A stretch of 17,805 nt of DNA from Rickettsiales bacterium (GCA_028282625.1 JANQHP010000119.1:1-17805), one strand, 5' to 3'. Counted from the stretch's first letter, positions 5,723 through 13,660 are shown. Made by a program: numbers and translations. Notes: generated by a model from the letters alone, not told the origin.

Positions 5723-6730
5723 ATGCGCACCCCTTCCTTCTGGCAACATCAAAACGGACCGGCCAACTGGCTGTTGCCTTTTACCGTGCCTTACTATCTG
5801 GGTTTTCTCCTGCGCCGCGCCTATAAACGTTGGCGCTACGGGCAACATCAGCTGCCCGTGCCCGTCCTTATCATCGGCAATGCGACGGCAGGCGGCACGG
5901 GCAAGACCCCCTTTGCCATCGCGCTTGCCACGTGGTTGCAGGGAACGACCGAGCATCAGGTCGCGGTTGTGGGCCGCGGGCATCAGGGGGGCGCCAAGGG
6001 CGTGGTGCGGGTGGACCCAGACCATCACCAGGCACGCGAAGTGGGCGACGAACCGCTACTGCTTGCGCGCATCGCGCCGTGCTTTGTCGGCAAAAATCGC
6101 CTGGCCGCGTGCCAGGAAGCGATCGCGCAGGGTGCCACCTTGGTGCTGTGCGATGATGGCATGCAGGACCCAACGCTGCTTCCCTCGTCCACGCTGATGG
6201 TGATCGACAGAAGCTATGGCATCGGCAATGGCCATCTGCTGCCCGCAGGTCCCTTGCGCGAACCCTGGCCCAAGGCGCTGGCACGCGCGGATATGCTGAT
6301 ATGGATCGGCGCACCAAGCCCGGAGCCAAAAACCGCGCACGCGCTGGAGATTCCCTCCCACATACCCGAAATCCATGTGCCGATCACGCCACCCACCTTG
6401 CCCAAAGCCTGTCAGGGCAAGCCCTTGCTCGCATTTGCCGGCATCGGCAGGCCACAGAAATTCTTTGATAGCGTGGTCGAGGCCGGCGGGCAGATCGCAA
6501 AAGCCCTGCCCTTTGCCGACCACCATGCCTACACGCAAAAAGACCTTGCGCAGTTAGAGCGCCTCATCACCGAAGAGAATCTCGTTCCCATCACCACCGA
6601 GAAAGACGCCGTGCGCCTGCCACCTGACATACAGGCGCGCGTCCACACCTTGCCGCTGACGCTCACACTCCCCCCCGCCGCGCAGCAAGCCTTACGCGAA
6701 ACGCTTACCCAGCAAGGCGTACGCTTATGA
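5723..6730 (+). CDS. lpxK: Tetraacyldisaccharide 4'-kinase LpxK
   Basis: LpxK phosphorylates the 4' position of the lipid A disaccharide at the inner membrane, using ATP. The 335-residue length fits the family. An N-terminal hydrophobic segment (WLLPFTVPYYLGFLL, 16-30) anchors it. The Walker A motif is GNATAGGTGKTP (52-63). REVGDEPLLL, LCDDGMQ (usually DDGFQ), the ADHHAYT segment and TTEKDAVRLP are all family hallmarks. I start at ATG 5723, which gives the usual N terminus; the open frame to 5651 overlaps the toxin and is rejected. The ribosome binding site is weak, consistent with coupling to the toxin 7 bp upstream. The stop overlaps the next gene's start (ATGA). Confidence 0.92.
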   Translation: MRTPSFWQHQNGPANWLLPFTVPYYLGFLLRRAYKRWRYGQHQLPVPVLIIGNATAGGTGKTPFAIALATWLQGTTEHQVAVVGRGHQGGAKGVVRVDPDHHQAREVGDEPLLLARIAPCFVGKNRLAACQEAIAQGATLVLCDDGMQDPTLLPSSTLMVIDRSYGIGNGHLLPAGPLREPWPKALARADMLIWIGAPSPEPKTAHALEIPSHIPEIHVPITPPTLPKACQGKPLLAFAGIGRPQKFFDSVVEAGGQIAKALPFADHHAYTQKDLAQLERLITEENLVPITTEKDAVRLPPDIQARVHTLPLTLTLPPAAQQALRETLTQQGVRL

Positions 6731-7614
6731 AACACACTACCGCACTTCGATGGGTCCGCCACGTGGCCGAAGCCCTGCCGATGGCGATATTGCTGCTGCT
6801 GTTCCGCCTCGTCGGGCTGCACGCGGCCTCTGCCATCGGCGGGTGGTTGGGCCGCTGGGTAGGGCCCATCCTCCGCGTCAATGAGCGCGCCGTGCACCCA
6901 AATCTGATGCGCGCCTTCCCGGATTGGTCCTTTTACCAGCGGCAACAAACGCTGCGCAGAATGTGGGAAAATCTCGGCCGCACCGCCGGTGAGTTTGTGC
7001 ATATCCACCGCCTGGTGGGTTCCCGCTTTGCACGTCATGTGGAAGTCCGGGGGTGGGAACATATGGAGGAGGCGCTGGCCAACGAGAAAGCCATGCTTTT
7101 TTTTAGCGCGCATATGGCGAACTGGGAATTGGCACCCCAAAGTGCGGCGGCCAAGGGGCACAAGCTGCTCAGCGTCTATCGCCCGGCCAACAACCCGCTG
7201 ACCGAGCGCATGATCCAGGCGCTGCGGCTTCAAACCTACGAAGCCATGATGCAAAAAGGCAAGGAGGCCGCGCGTGGCATGGTGCGCGCACTCAAGGCCC
7301 GGCAAGCCGTTGGCATGTTGATCGACCAGCGCCTTAGCAGCGGCGGGATTCCTGTGCCCTTTTTTGGCCATCCTGCTCCCACTTCTCCGGCGCTTGCCGA
7401 ACTTGGGAGCAAATATGACGCGCTGCTGCTACCCATACAAGTCGAGCGCACCCGCCGTGGCCCCTATTTCCGTGTGAGCATCCATCCGCCGCTTCAAACA
7501 GAAAGCCACAACGTGCAGGATATCATGCAGGAAGCCCATCTGCTGCTGGAAGCATGGATCCGCGCACGCCCCGCCCAATGGTTCTGGGTGCACCACCGCT
7601 GGGGAAAACCGTAA
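6727..7614 (+). CDS. Lipid A acyltransferase, LpxL/HtrB family
   Basis: A 295-residue member of the Kdo2-lipid A acyltransferase family, which transfers a second acyl chain from acyl-ACP onto lipid A at the inner membrane. An N-terminal hydrophobic helix (about 15-30) precedes the catalytic HX4E motif in SAHMANWE (His129, Glu134). GMLIDQRLSSGGIPVPFFG (196-214) is the second conserved block. The terminal QWFWVHHRWG is typical. The start codon overlaps the lpxK stop, which indicates translational coupling in one operon. I cannot tell LpxL from LpxM or LpxP specificity from sequence alone, so I give no symbol. Confidence 0.88.
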   Translation: MKHTTALRWVRHVAEALPMAILLLLFRLVGLHAASAIGGWLGRWVGPILRVNERAVHPNLMRAFPDWSFYQRQQTLRRMWENLGRTAGEFVHIHRLVGSRFARHVEVRGWEHMEEALANEKAMLFFSAHMANWELAPQSAAAKGHKLLSVYRPANNPLTERMIQALRLQTYEAMMQKGKEAARGMVRALKARQAVGMLIDQRLSSGGIPVPFFGHPAPTSPALAELGSKYDALLLPIQVERTRRGPYFRVSIHPPLQTESHNVQDIMQEAHLLLEAWIRARPAQWFWVHHRWGKP

Positions 7615-7664
7615 GTCGCGGGCGCCCCACCCGCTCCGAAGAAGTACCCACACACCACCTTTAT

Positions 7665-7704
7665 CCCCTCTCCCCACCGGGGGAGAGGGTTAGGGTGAGG
7701 GGGT
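7665..7704. repeat. GC-rich palindromic interspersed repeat
   Basis: CCCTCTCCCC-ACC-GGGGGAGAGGG (7666-7689) is followed by TTAGGGTGAGGGGG. This kind of repeat is widespread in many bacterial genomes. It lies after the acyltransferase stop and may also act as a transcription stop. The stretch 7615-7845 has no gene. Confidence 0.6.
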
Positions 7705-7728
7705 GTTCTTAAGAAAATGTCATAACGA

Positions 7729-7763
7729 AAAGGCCCCCCTTCCCCGAAGGAAAGAAGGGCCCG
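7729..7763 (-). terminator. Minus-strand rho-independent terminator
   Basis: Read on the minus strand, GGGCCCTTC pairs with a GAAGGGGGGCC arm around an inner CCTTC-GGG-GAAGG hairpin, and TTTTC follows. It lies about 83 bp after the stop of the Cys-rich secreted protein gene. Between them, TCACC...GGTGA with inner CTCA/TGAG (7771-7804) can form a further stem in the 3' UTR. Confidence 0.5.
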
Positions 7764-7845
7764 AGTGGGTTCACCTGCTCACCGACTGTGCCGATGAGTG
7801 GTGATTGGGTGGTGGTGATTCCTCTTAGTTAGTCACCGGGAAAAA

Positions 7846-8364
7846 TCAGCCTCCAAGAGGTGAACTTTCCCTGCGGATGCAGGCCGGGGGATCCTTGCGA
7901 CCCGAAGGATTCTGCTCCTCAGGAACAACCGGCCCCAATGGGGGGTAAAAGCCCTTATCCTCAATAGTTTGCCCCAATGCAGCAGCCATCATCGATAAAA
8001 GGGGCGTGGAAGAAGCAAGTGCGTGGAGCATATCCTCCGCCGCGGATGAGTTGGTTTTCCCGAACAAGCAGTTTCGGCAGATGACCTGCATGCCCGCCCG
8101 AACAGGTACCCCTGTGGGAGAAGGACACATAACCATGTAGATATGGTCCTCCTTGGCCATTCTCCCCCCGCCAAGCGGTGTGCTGTAACAGGATCCACAA
8201 CCCTCCTTTGATTGGAAGACCAGGAAACATCCTTCAGGAATGCCACTGCCCCCGCCCTCTTCAGGGGCGGCAATGGTCGGCAAGGTGCCATCCATCGCGG
8301 GCAGAATGTTGAAGACAGGAAAAGCAAGACACATAAAGGCCAAAAGGCAAGAAAAGATTCGCAT
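7846..8364 (-). CDS. Cys-rich secreted orphan protein
   Basis: I do not recognise this 172-residue protein. It starts with a hydrophobic signal-like segment (residues 3-22). The mature part has seven cysteines: Cys46, a CGSC pair (56/59), Cys80, a CRNC pair (96/99) and Cys162. Two CxxC pairs about 40 residues apart resemble a zinc ribbon or, in the periplasm, disulfide pairs. The C-terminal third is Pro-rich and low in complexity. AGGAGG lies 7 nt before ATG 8364, an excellent ribosome binding site that supports expression. A 6-bp inverted repeat just upstream could be an operator. It stands alone on the minus strand. Function unknown. Confidence 0.65.
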   Translation of the reverse strand: MRIFSCLLAFMCLAFPVFNILPAMDGTLPTIAAPEEGGGSGIPEGCFLVFQSKEGCGSCYSTPLGGGRMAKEDHIYMVMCPSPTGVPVRAGMQVICRNCLFGKTNSSAAEDMLHALASSTPLLSMMAAALGQTIEDKGFYPPLGPVVPEEQNPSGRKDPPACIRRESSPLGG

Positions 8365-8386
8365 GGCGAACCTCCTTTATGATATC

Positions 8387-8407
8387 TGGTCCAGTAACTT
8401 AGGACCA
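8387..8407. promoter_or_regulatory. Inverted repeat upstream of the Cys-rich protein gene
   Basis: TGGTCC (8387-8392) and GGACCA (8402-8407) are perfect arms with a 9-nt spacer, 22 bp before the start codon. This is a plausible operator or 5' UTR hairpin. No matching regulator is visible nearby. Confidence 0.35.
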
Positions 8408-8594
8408 TTTTACTTCCTTCCACGCCATCCTTTTCGTTTCTCTACGCACATCACCACACATACCCATCGCGCCCCCATTCGTGTCATAAAACACCGGCTA
8501 CGATAGGATGCTTTCTCTGCGGAAATGATGCAGAAAAACCCCTTAAAGACGAGGAAGAATACCCTTAAATTACACCAATATGGTTAAATAAACG

Positions 8595-8675
8595 TTATAT
8601 ATCTGCGTATTGGTGTTTTTCGGCCTGGCCGCCGGGGTGGGTGACCGCGCCATGGCAGGCCGGGCCGACTGTTTG
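8595..8675 (-). pseudogene. Remnant of the 3' end of a second ilvD
   Basis: Read on the minus strand, 26 codons and a TAA stop encode QTVGPACHGAVTHPGGQAEK followed by HQYADI. The intact IlvD in this window ends QTVGPACHGAVTHPGGAKEV then QQYADV. In the DNA, 41 of 42 bases agree over the stretch beginning GTSGGCCCGGCC, including all synonymous positions but one. Upstream of 8675 I see no convincing ilvD similarity, so only the tail survives. The diverged last codons and preserved stop suggest a paralogue or xenologue and not a fresh copy. With the intact ilvD end at 11350-11429 it forms an inverted repeat around carD-ilvD. Confidence 0.8.
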
Positions 8676-8827
8676 GTTCTTTCCGCCTTTGTGCTCCGTA
8701 CTGCAGCGTAACAAGAGCCGCGGGATAACGAAAGAAGGGCTTCAACGTAAGGGGAACACAGAACCCGGAGCACCGAACACGGCACATTTGCAACCTACCA
8801 CTTGCAACACCCACCCCTTTAAAATAC

Positions 8828-8861
8828 AAAAAGGGCGACGATCCGAAAAAGACCGCCGCCC
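8828..8861 (-). terminator. carD rho-independent terminator
   Basis: On the minus strand, GGGCGGCGGTC (8861-8851) pairs with GATCGTCGCCC (8843-8833) along 11 positions including two G-T pairs, with a 7-nt loop and a following TTTTT. It lies 20 bp after the carD stop. Confidence 0.8.
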
Positions 8862-8881
8862 CCCTGTGTGCAACCCGAAGG

Positions 8882-9436
8882 TTATGCCGCGCGCGCCGGA
8901 GAGTCTCCTTCGTCCAGGAGTTCCTCGCTTGTCTCAGAAGGCTGATTGTCATTGATCACGCCAACCAGCTCACCGGCTGCCTGCTGCAGATCAATGTTTT
9001 CAATCGCCGAGAATTCCGCCGCCAGGCGGTTCAGCGCGTTTTCGTAAATCGCCCGTTCGCTGTAAGAGCGCTCCGGGTTATCGATATTCTTATGCAAATC
9101 CCTGACCACTTCTGCCAGCGACACAATATCGCCGGAATTAATTTTGGTCTCATATTCCTTCGCACGCCGGCTCCACATGCCACGCCCTGCTTTGGGACGC
9201 ATTTTCAGCACTTTGCGCACTTTTTCCAGCTGATTGGCGGAAGAAAGCACACGCAGACCCGAGCGATGGGCACGGTCCACCGGAATGTGTACGGTCATTT
9301 TCTGATCATCAAACGCAATATGGTAGGCACTAAATTTTTGACCCGCCGCATGCTGTTCCTGTATGCCGCTCACACGACCCACACCATGAGGAGGATACAC
9401 TACTTTCATTCCTGTTTTGATTTTTACGTCTGACAT
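8882..9436 (-). CDS. carD: CarD/CdnL-family transcription regulator
   Basis: A 184-residue CarD/CdnL protein. These bind RNA polymerase beta and stabilise open promoter complexes, often at rRNA and growth genes. The N-terminal RNA-polymerase-interacting Tudor-like domain contains VVYPPHGVGRV (12-22), close to the family's YPxHGVG. The C-terminal helical DNA-interacting domain includes the run of Arg/Lys after LEKVRKVLKMRPKAGRGMWSRR and LAEVVRDL. ATG 9436 gives the normal MSDVKIKTG start with GAGGAG 8 nt upstream, so the longer frame to 9550 is rejected. It is transcribed away from ilvD and ends in its own strong terminator. Confidence 0.9.
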   Translation of the reverse strand: MSDVKIKTGMKVVYPPHGVGRVSGIQEQHAAGQKFSAYHIAFDDQKMTVHIPVDRAHRSGLRVLSSANQLEKVRKVLKMRPKAGRGMWSRRAKEYETKINSGDIVSLAEVVRDLHKNIDNPERSYSERAIYENALNRLAAEFSAIENIDLQQAAGELVGVINDNQPSETSEELLDEGDSPARAA

Positions 9437-9710
9437 AAAGGAGGCTCCTCTCGTTGTAAAATGACACTGGGTGATGCGGCCTATGCCGCCATGTTTCGCA
9501 CGTTTATTTTGGCATGCCACCGGTGTGCCTTTCACATCCGGCACATGCATGGTTTTCTAAACGGTGTTATCTTTGCCCATTGATTCTTTGTATCATAGCA
9601 TAAAATTTATTTCGAATAAACCTAAAATGTTTGCAAAGCGGTTGCTTCCCGCACGGAAATTGCGTAAACAGATGGGTTCGCTCTCTTTTTAACGCTTGGA
9701 TTCACGCATC
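9437..9710. promoter_or_regulatory. Divergent carD / ilvD promoter region
   Basis: A 274-bp gap between divergent genes, AT-rich near 9585-9625. TTTATT-TCG-AATAAA (9607-9621) is an inverted repeat. On the minus strand TATGAT, beginning just downstream of it, could be a carD -10 element, with only a poor -35. No clear ilvD promoter, leader peptide or attenuator is visible. The boxes are weak guesses. Confidence 0.35.
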
Positions 9711-11429
9711 ATGTCTTCTTCCTTCGATAAATCCAAACTTCCCAGCCGCCACGTGACCGTGGGGCCGGAGCGCGCGCCGCACCGTTCTTACCTTTATGCG
9801 ATGGGGCTCACCAAAGAGCAAATTGCCCAGCCGCTGGTGGGCGTGGTGACCACCTGGAACGAAGGCGCGCCGTGCAATATTTCGCTTGGTCGTCAGGCGC
9901 AAGTGGTGAAAAAAGGTGTGAGCGCGGCCGGCGGCACGCCGCGTGAATTTACCACCATCACGGTGACTGATGGCATTGCCATGGGCCATCAGGGGATGAA
10001 AGCCTCGCTGGTCTCGCGCGAAGCGATTGCCGATTCCACCGAGCTCACCATGCGCGGCCATTGCTATGACGCGCTGGTGGGGCTGGCCGGCTGCGACAAG
10101 GCCTTGCCTGGCTTGATGATGGCGATGGTGCGCTTAAACGTGCCAAGCGTCTTTATTTATGGCGGGTCGATTCTGCCGGGTCGCTATAAGGATAAAGATG
10201 TGACGGTGGTGGATGTATTTGAAGGTGTTGGAAAACACGCAGCCGGCACCCTGCCAGAAGAGGATCTGGAAGATTTGGAACAGGTGGCGTGCCCTTCGGC
10301 GGGTTCGTGCGGTGGGCAGTTTACGGCCAACACCATGGCGTGTGTGAGTGAAGCGATCGGCCTGGCGCTGCCCGGCTCGGCCGGTGCGCCGGCCCCTTAT
10401 GAAAGCCGCGACGCGGTGGGGTTTGATTCCGGGAAAGCGGTGATGGCGCTCATTGAAAAAAATATCCGTCCGCGCGATATCGTGACGAAAAAAGCGCTGG
10501 AAAATGCCGCGCGTGTGGTCTCCGCCACGGGGGGCTCGACCAATGCCGCCCTCCATTTACCGGCGATTGCACATGAATGCGGTATTGATTTCACTCTGGA
10601 GGATGTGGGCGAGCTTTTCCGCTCCACGCCCTATATTGCCGACCTTAAACCCGGCGGGCGCTATGTGGCGAAGGATATGTACGAGATTGGCGGGGTGAGC
10701 GTGGTGCTGAAAGAATTGCTGGATCACGGGCTGTTGCACGGCGATTGCCTGACGGTGACGGGCAAAACCCTTGCCGAGAATCTGGCCGAGGTGACCTTCC
10801 CGGAAAATCAGGATGTGGTGGTGCGCATTAAGAATCCGCTCTCTGAAACCGGTGGCGTGGTCACCTTAAAAGGAAATTTGGCACCCCAGGGTTGCATCGT
10901 GAAAATTGCCGGTATGAAGCGTTTGCGTCACGTGGGCCCCGCGCGCGTGTTTGACTGCGAGGAAGACGCCTTTGCCGCGGTGGAAAAACACGATTACAAG
11001 GAAGGTGATGTGATTGTGATTCGCTATGAAGGGCCCAAGGGTGGCCCTGGCATGCGTGAAATGCTTTCCACCACGGCGGCGCTGGCCGGGCAGGGCATGG
11101 AAAATGTGGCGCTGATTACGGACGGCCGCTTTAGCGGTGGCACACGCGGCTTTTGCATTGGCCACATTGGGCCGGAAGCCGCAGAAGGTGGTCCGATTGG
11201 CTTACTGCAGGATGGTGACCTCATCACGCTGGACGCGGAGACCGGTGAAATCTCGGTGGACTTAAGCGAGGAAGAGCTTGCCGCGCGGCGCGCCCATTGG
11301 AAGCCACGCGAGCATGATTATCAATCCGGCACGTTGTGGAAATATGCCCAAACGGTGGGCCCGGCCTGCCATGGCGCGGTCACCCACCCCGGCGGCGCGA
11401 AGGAAGTACAGCAATACGCGGATGTTTAA
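9711..11429 (+). CDS. ilvD: Dihydroxy-acid dehydratase IlvD
   Basis: A 572-residue IlvD/Edd-family enzyme that dehydrates 2,3-dihydroxy acids to 2-keto acids in isoleucine and valine synthesis, in the cytoplasm. The three iron-sulfur cluster cysteines are present: APCNISLG (Cys55), GCDKALPG (Cys128) and PSAGSCGGQFTANTM (Cys200). The lysine after GCD is the usual metal-binding, carbamylated residue. SATGGSTNAALHLPA, GPKGGPGMREML and DGRFSGGTRGFCIGHIGPEA are family hallmarks, so the enzyme looks complete. I start at ATG 9711 (MSSSFDKSKLPSRHV) instead of the TTG five codons earlier. An inverted remnant of another ilvD 3' end lies at 8595-8675. No other branched-chain gene is adjacent. Confidence 0.95.
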   Translation: MSSSFDKSKLPSRHVTVGPERAPHRSYLYAMGLTKEQIAQPLVGVVTTWNEGAPCNISLGRQAQVVKKGVSAAGGTPREFTTITVTDGIAMGHQGMKASLVSREAIADSTELTMRGHCYDALVGLAGCDKALPGLMMAMVRLNVPSVFIYGGSILPGRYKDKDVTVVDVFEGVGKHAAGTLPEEDLEDLEQVACPSAGSCGGQFTANTMACVSEAIGLALPGSAGAPAPYESRDAVGFDSGKAVMALIEKNIRPRDIVTKKALENAARVVSATGGSTNAALHLPAIAHECGIDFTLEDVGELFRSTPYIADLKPGGRYVAKDMYEIGGVSVVLKELLDHGLLHGDCLTVTGKTLAENLAEVTFPENQDVVVRIKNPLSETGGVVTLKGNLAPQGCIVKIAGMKRLRHVGPARVFDCEEDAFAAVEKHDYKEGDVIVIRYEGPKGGPGMREMLSTTAALAGQGMENVALITDGRFSGGTRGFCIGHIGPEAAEGGPIGLLQDGDLITLDAETGEISVDLSEEELAARRAHWKPREHDYQSGTLWKYAQTVGPACHGAVTHPGGAKEVQQYADV

Positions 11430-11488
11430 TCGCGCGGGGTGTGTGAAGAAAGCCAAGCCATAAAATCCTAACATTACATTAATAAATA

Positions 11489-11517
11489 TTGACTCTAGAC
11501 GGCCAATCTAGTAAGAT
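11489..11517 (+). promoter_or_regulatory. Sigma70-type promoter with operator-like palindrome
   Basis: TTGACT (11489-11494) and TAAGAT (11512-11517) are spaced by 17 bp, close to the ideal. The spacer is itself an inverted repeat, CTAGA-N7-TCTAG (11495-11511), ideally placed for a repressor to block RNA polymerase. Transcription would begin near 11524 and produce a leader of about 110 nt for the lipoprotein gene. Confidence 0.7.
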
Positions 11518-11532
11518 AGTGTCATCGCTTAA

Positions 11533-11603
11533 GTGGGTCTTCGGTAATTCAAATTGCCGAAGCAGACAAAATACCCACCTTTGTGTGGGAGTATCTTTGT
11601 CTG
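11533..11603 (+). promoter_or_regulatory. Structured 5' leader with competing hairpins
   Basis: Hairpin A is TTCGGTAATT/AATTGCCGAA (11540-11561). Hairpin B (11563-11603) begins with CAGACAAA/TTTGTCTG and ends in CCCAC/GTGGG around a 6-nt loop. ACCCAC (11573-11578) of hairpin B can instead pair with GTGGGT (11533-11538), enclosing hairpin A, so two folds exclude each other. The ribosome binding site is outside both and no T-run follows. Regulation is an inference from the fold. Confidence 0.5.
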
Positions 11604-11634
11604 AACAAAGCCCACAGAAAATAAGGAGGAAACA

Positions 11635-12189
11635 GTGAAAAAGATCATTGTATCCCTGGCTTTGCTTGGGATTATGACCGGCTGCGGAGAGAAATTAGAA
11701 CCCAAACAGTGTTGGCTCGCCACCCAAGGTCATCTCGAAGTGTCAGTCCTGGAAAGGGACTACACGGTTCCTTTCAAGACACGCTTTGATGTGGATTTTC
11801 GAAGCATCGAAAACCCTGACGGAACGATTCAGCCAATTATATCCGCGCCCTTTTACCCGGAGGAAATTCGGGACGAGAGGGGGGGTATAAAACCTGAATT
11901 CATTGTCTCAATCAAAGATTGGGGTGAGGTCCGTTGGTACAGGGGTCATGCCAGAGCCTACGGGAGCTGCCACAACAAAAACCCTGAGGTTCTGGGTGTC
12001 AGCTCACCTGGTTTGCATCTGAGAGTAATCCACCAAGACAACAAGTTCTTCTATTTAGCCGTTTTTGAAAGGCATATCTCAATCTATGACGTCAGTGAGG
12101 GAGTCCTCTTCGAGGGAAGGCCCAAGCTGGATAAAATCTTTAGAATCCCCAAAGCTGGTCTGACGGTTGAGGGGAAAAAACCGGAGTGA
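11635..12189 (+). CDS. Predicted lipoprotein of unknown function
   Basis: A 184-residue exported protein. KK starts a signal peptide ending LLGIMTGC, giving Cys17 as the likely lipidated residue; Met at -3 is unusual but tolerated. The mature domain is mixed beta-like and polar, with no motif I recognise. It has two further cysteines, in KQCWLATQG and YGSCHNK, which may pair. The start is GTG 11635, supported by AAGGAGG 5 nt upstream; the KK-signal start fixes it. It has its own promoter, a structured leader and a strong terminator, so it is a single-gene transcription unit. Lower GC than flanking ilvD and radA suggests later arrival. Confidence 0.75.
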   Translation: MKKIIVSLALLGIMTGCGEKLEPKQCWLATQGHLEVSVLERDYTVPFKTRFDVDFRSIENPDGTIQPIISAPFYPEEIRDERGGIKPEFIVSIKDWGEVRWYRGHARAYGSCHNKNPEVLGVSSPGLHLRVIHQDNKFFYLAVFERHISIYDVSEGVLFEGRPKLDKIFRIPKAGLTVEGKKPE

Positions 12190-12206
12190 TGCTTATTCCC
12201 ATTAGG

Positions 12207-12238
12207 AAAAACCCGCCTACATTGCAGGCGGGTTTTTT
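12207..12238. terminator. Bidirectional terminator shared by the lipoprotein gene and radA
   Basis: AAAAACCCGCCT (12207-12218) and AGGCGGGTTTTT (12226-12237) form a perfect 12-bp stem with a 7-nt loop, A-rich on one side and T-rich on the other. It serves the plus-strand lipoprotein gene (17 bp before it) and minus-strand radA (42 bp). Confidence 0.9.
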
Positions 12239-12280
12239 CATGGTAGTGGGGTTAAAAAGCAGCCTTTTACTGCCCCCACC

Positions 12281-13645
12281 TCACTCGCTCAAAATCTTTT
12301 TGATCTCATGCACATAGGCGGTTGCCTGGGCGGCAATGCCCTTGGGCAGGGAAGGTGCGTTTTCCGGCAAGGGCGGCAGCAGCGCACGCGTAAAGCCAAG
12401 CCGCAGGGCTTCTTTCAGCCGCGCCTGCAGGTGCCCCACCGGACGGATTTCCCCGGATAAACCAATTTCGCCGAGCACCACACATTCTTTAGGCAGCGCC
12501 ACGCCCGAAAGCGCGGAAGCAATGGCCGCGGCCACCGCCATATCGGCCGCGGGCTCCTGGATCTTCATCCCACCCGCCACGTTCAGATACACTTCCTTAT
12601 CCATCAGCTTCAGCCCCGCATGCGTTTGCAGCACCGCCAGCACCATTGCCAGCCGGTTGCCATCCCAGCCCACCACCGTACGGCGCGGGGTCGCCATCGT
12701 AGTCGGTGCCACCAGCGCCTGAATTTCAGTCAGCACCGTGCGCGTCCCCTTCATGCCGGGGAACACCACCGAGCCTGGCACCTGCCCCGCTTTGCCCGAG
12801 ATAAACAGCGCCGAAGGATTTGCCACCTCGCTTAAGCCTGTATCATGCATCGCAAAGACCCCGATCTCACCCGCCGCGCCAAAACGGTTCTTCACCGTGC
12901 GCAGCAAGCGAAACGCTTCGCTCCCCTCGCCCTCAAAATAGAGCACGCTATCCACCATATGCTCCAGCACCTTAGGGCCTGCAATCTGTCCCTCCTTGGT
13001 GACATGCCCCACCAGGATCAAGGCCGAGCCGCATTGCTTGGCGCACGCAATCAGCGCCTGCGCGCACCCGCGCACCTGCGTGATGCTGCCCGGCGTAGAA
13101 GCCAGGCTATCCAGCGCCATGGTTTGAATGGAATCAATCACCACCAAGGCCGGCTTGGTTTGCAGGATGGTTTCCATCATCTCTTCGGCCCGCGTGCTGG
13201 CCGCCAGCGCCACCGGCGCCTTTTCCACCCCAAGCCGCACCGCCCGAAGCCGCACCTGGTCGGGCGACTCCTCGCCCGTGATATAAAGGCAGGCTTTATC
13301 CTGCAACGAAAGCTTGGCCGCCAGCTGCAAGAGCAGCGTGGATTTGCCAATGCCAGGGTCCCCGCCAATCAGGGTCGCCGAACCATGCACCAACCCGCCT
13401 CCAAGCACCCGGTCCAGTTCCGTAAGGCCTGTCGACATCCGTGTAGGCGCCTCTCCTTGATGTTGCAGCGTGTGCGTTTTAAGCGCTTTGGCCGTGCCGC
13501 TCGTTTTGGGAAGGCCCGGCACCGCGGCCACATCCTCCATCTCCACCAAACTGTCCCACTCCCCGCAGGAAGGGCATTTGCCTTCCCATTTGGCATGGAC
13601 GGCTCCACAAGCGATGCAGCGATAGGACGTGCGGGATTTAGCCAT
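12281..13645 (-). CDS. radA: DNA repair/recombination protein RadA (Sms)
   Basis: A 454-residue RadA, a RecA-like ATPase and helicase that promotes branch migration in recombination and repair. The N-terminal C4 zinc finger is Cys10/Cys13 and Cys24/Cys27. Walker A GGDPGIGKST is at 94-103, Walker B LVVIDSIQT around 168-176 and the RadA-specific KNRFG at 252-256. The C-terminal third matches the Lon-protease-like domain (VYLNVAGGMKIQEPAADMAVA; GEIGLSGEIRPV). The length is normal and all motifs are intact. ATG 13645 lies 15 bp after mgtE on the same strand without a strong ribosome binding site, which suggests co-transcription. Confidence 0.95.
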   Translation of the reverse strand: MAKSRTSYRCIACGAVHAKWEGKCPSCGEWDSLVEMEDVAAVPGLPKTSGTAKALKTHTLQHQGEAPTRMSTGLTELDRVLGGGLVHGSATLIGGDPGIGKSTLLLQLAAKLSLQDKACLYITGEESPDQVRLRAVRLGVEKAPVALAASTRAEEMMETILQTKPALVVIDSIQTMALDSLASTPGSITQVRGCAQALIACAKQCGSALILVGHVTKEGQIAGPKVLEHMVDSVLYFEGEGSEAFRLLRTVKNRFGAAGEIGVFAMHDTGLSEVANPSALFISGKAGQVPGSVVFPGMKGTRTVLTEIQALVAPTTMATPRRTVVGWDGNRLAMVLAVLQTHAGLKLMDKEVYLNVAGGMKIQEPAADMAVAAAIASALSGVALPKECVVLGEIGLSGEIRPVGHLQARLKEALRLGFTRALLPPLPENAPSLPKGIAAQATAYVHEIKKILSE

Positions 13646-13660
13646 GGATGGACGCCAAAA

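Larger units (their letters stand above)
8365..8881. other. Non-coding gap between the Cys-rich gene and carD
   Basis: No intact gene is supported in this 517-bp gap. It holds the 8387-8407 palindrome, a long-loop hairpin ACACCAATA (8572-8580) / TATTGGTGT (8608-8616) followed by T4, the inverted ilvD remnant, an 8-bp inverted pair GTGCTCCG (8691-8698) / CGGAGCAC (8766-8773), and the carD terminator. Confidence 0.6.
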
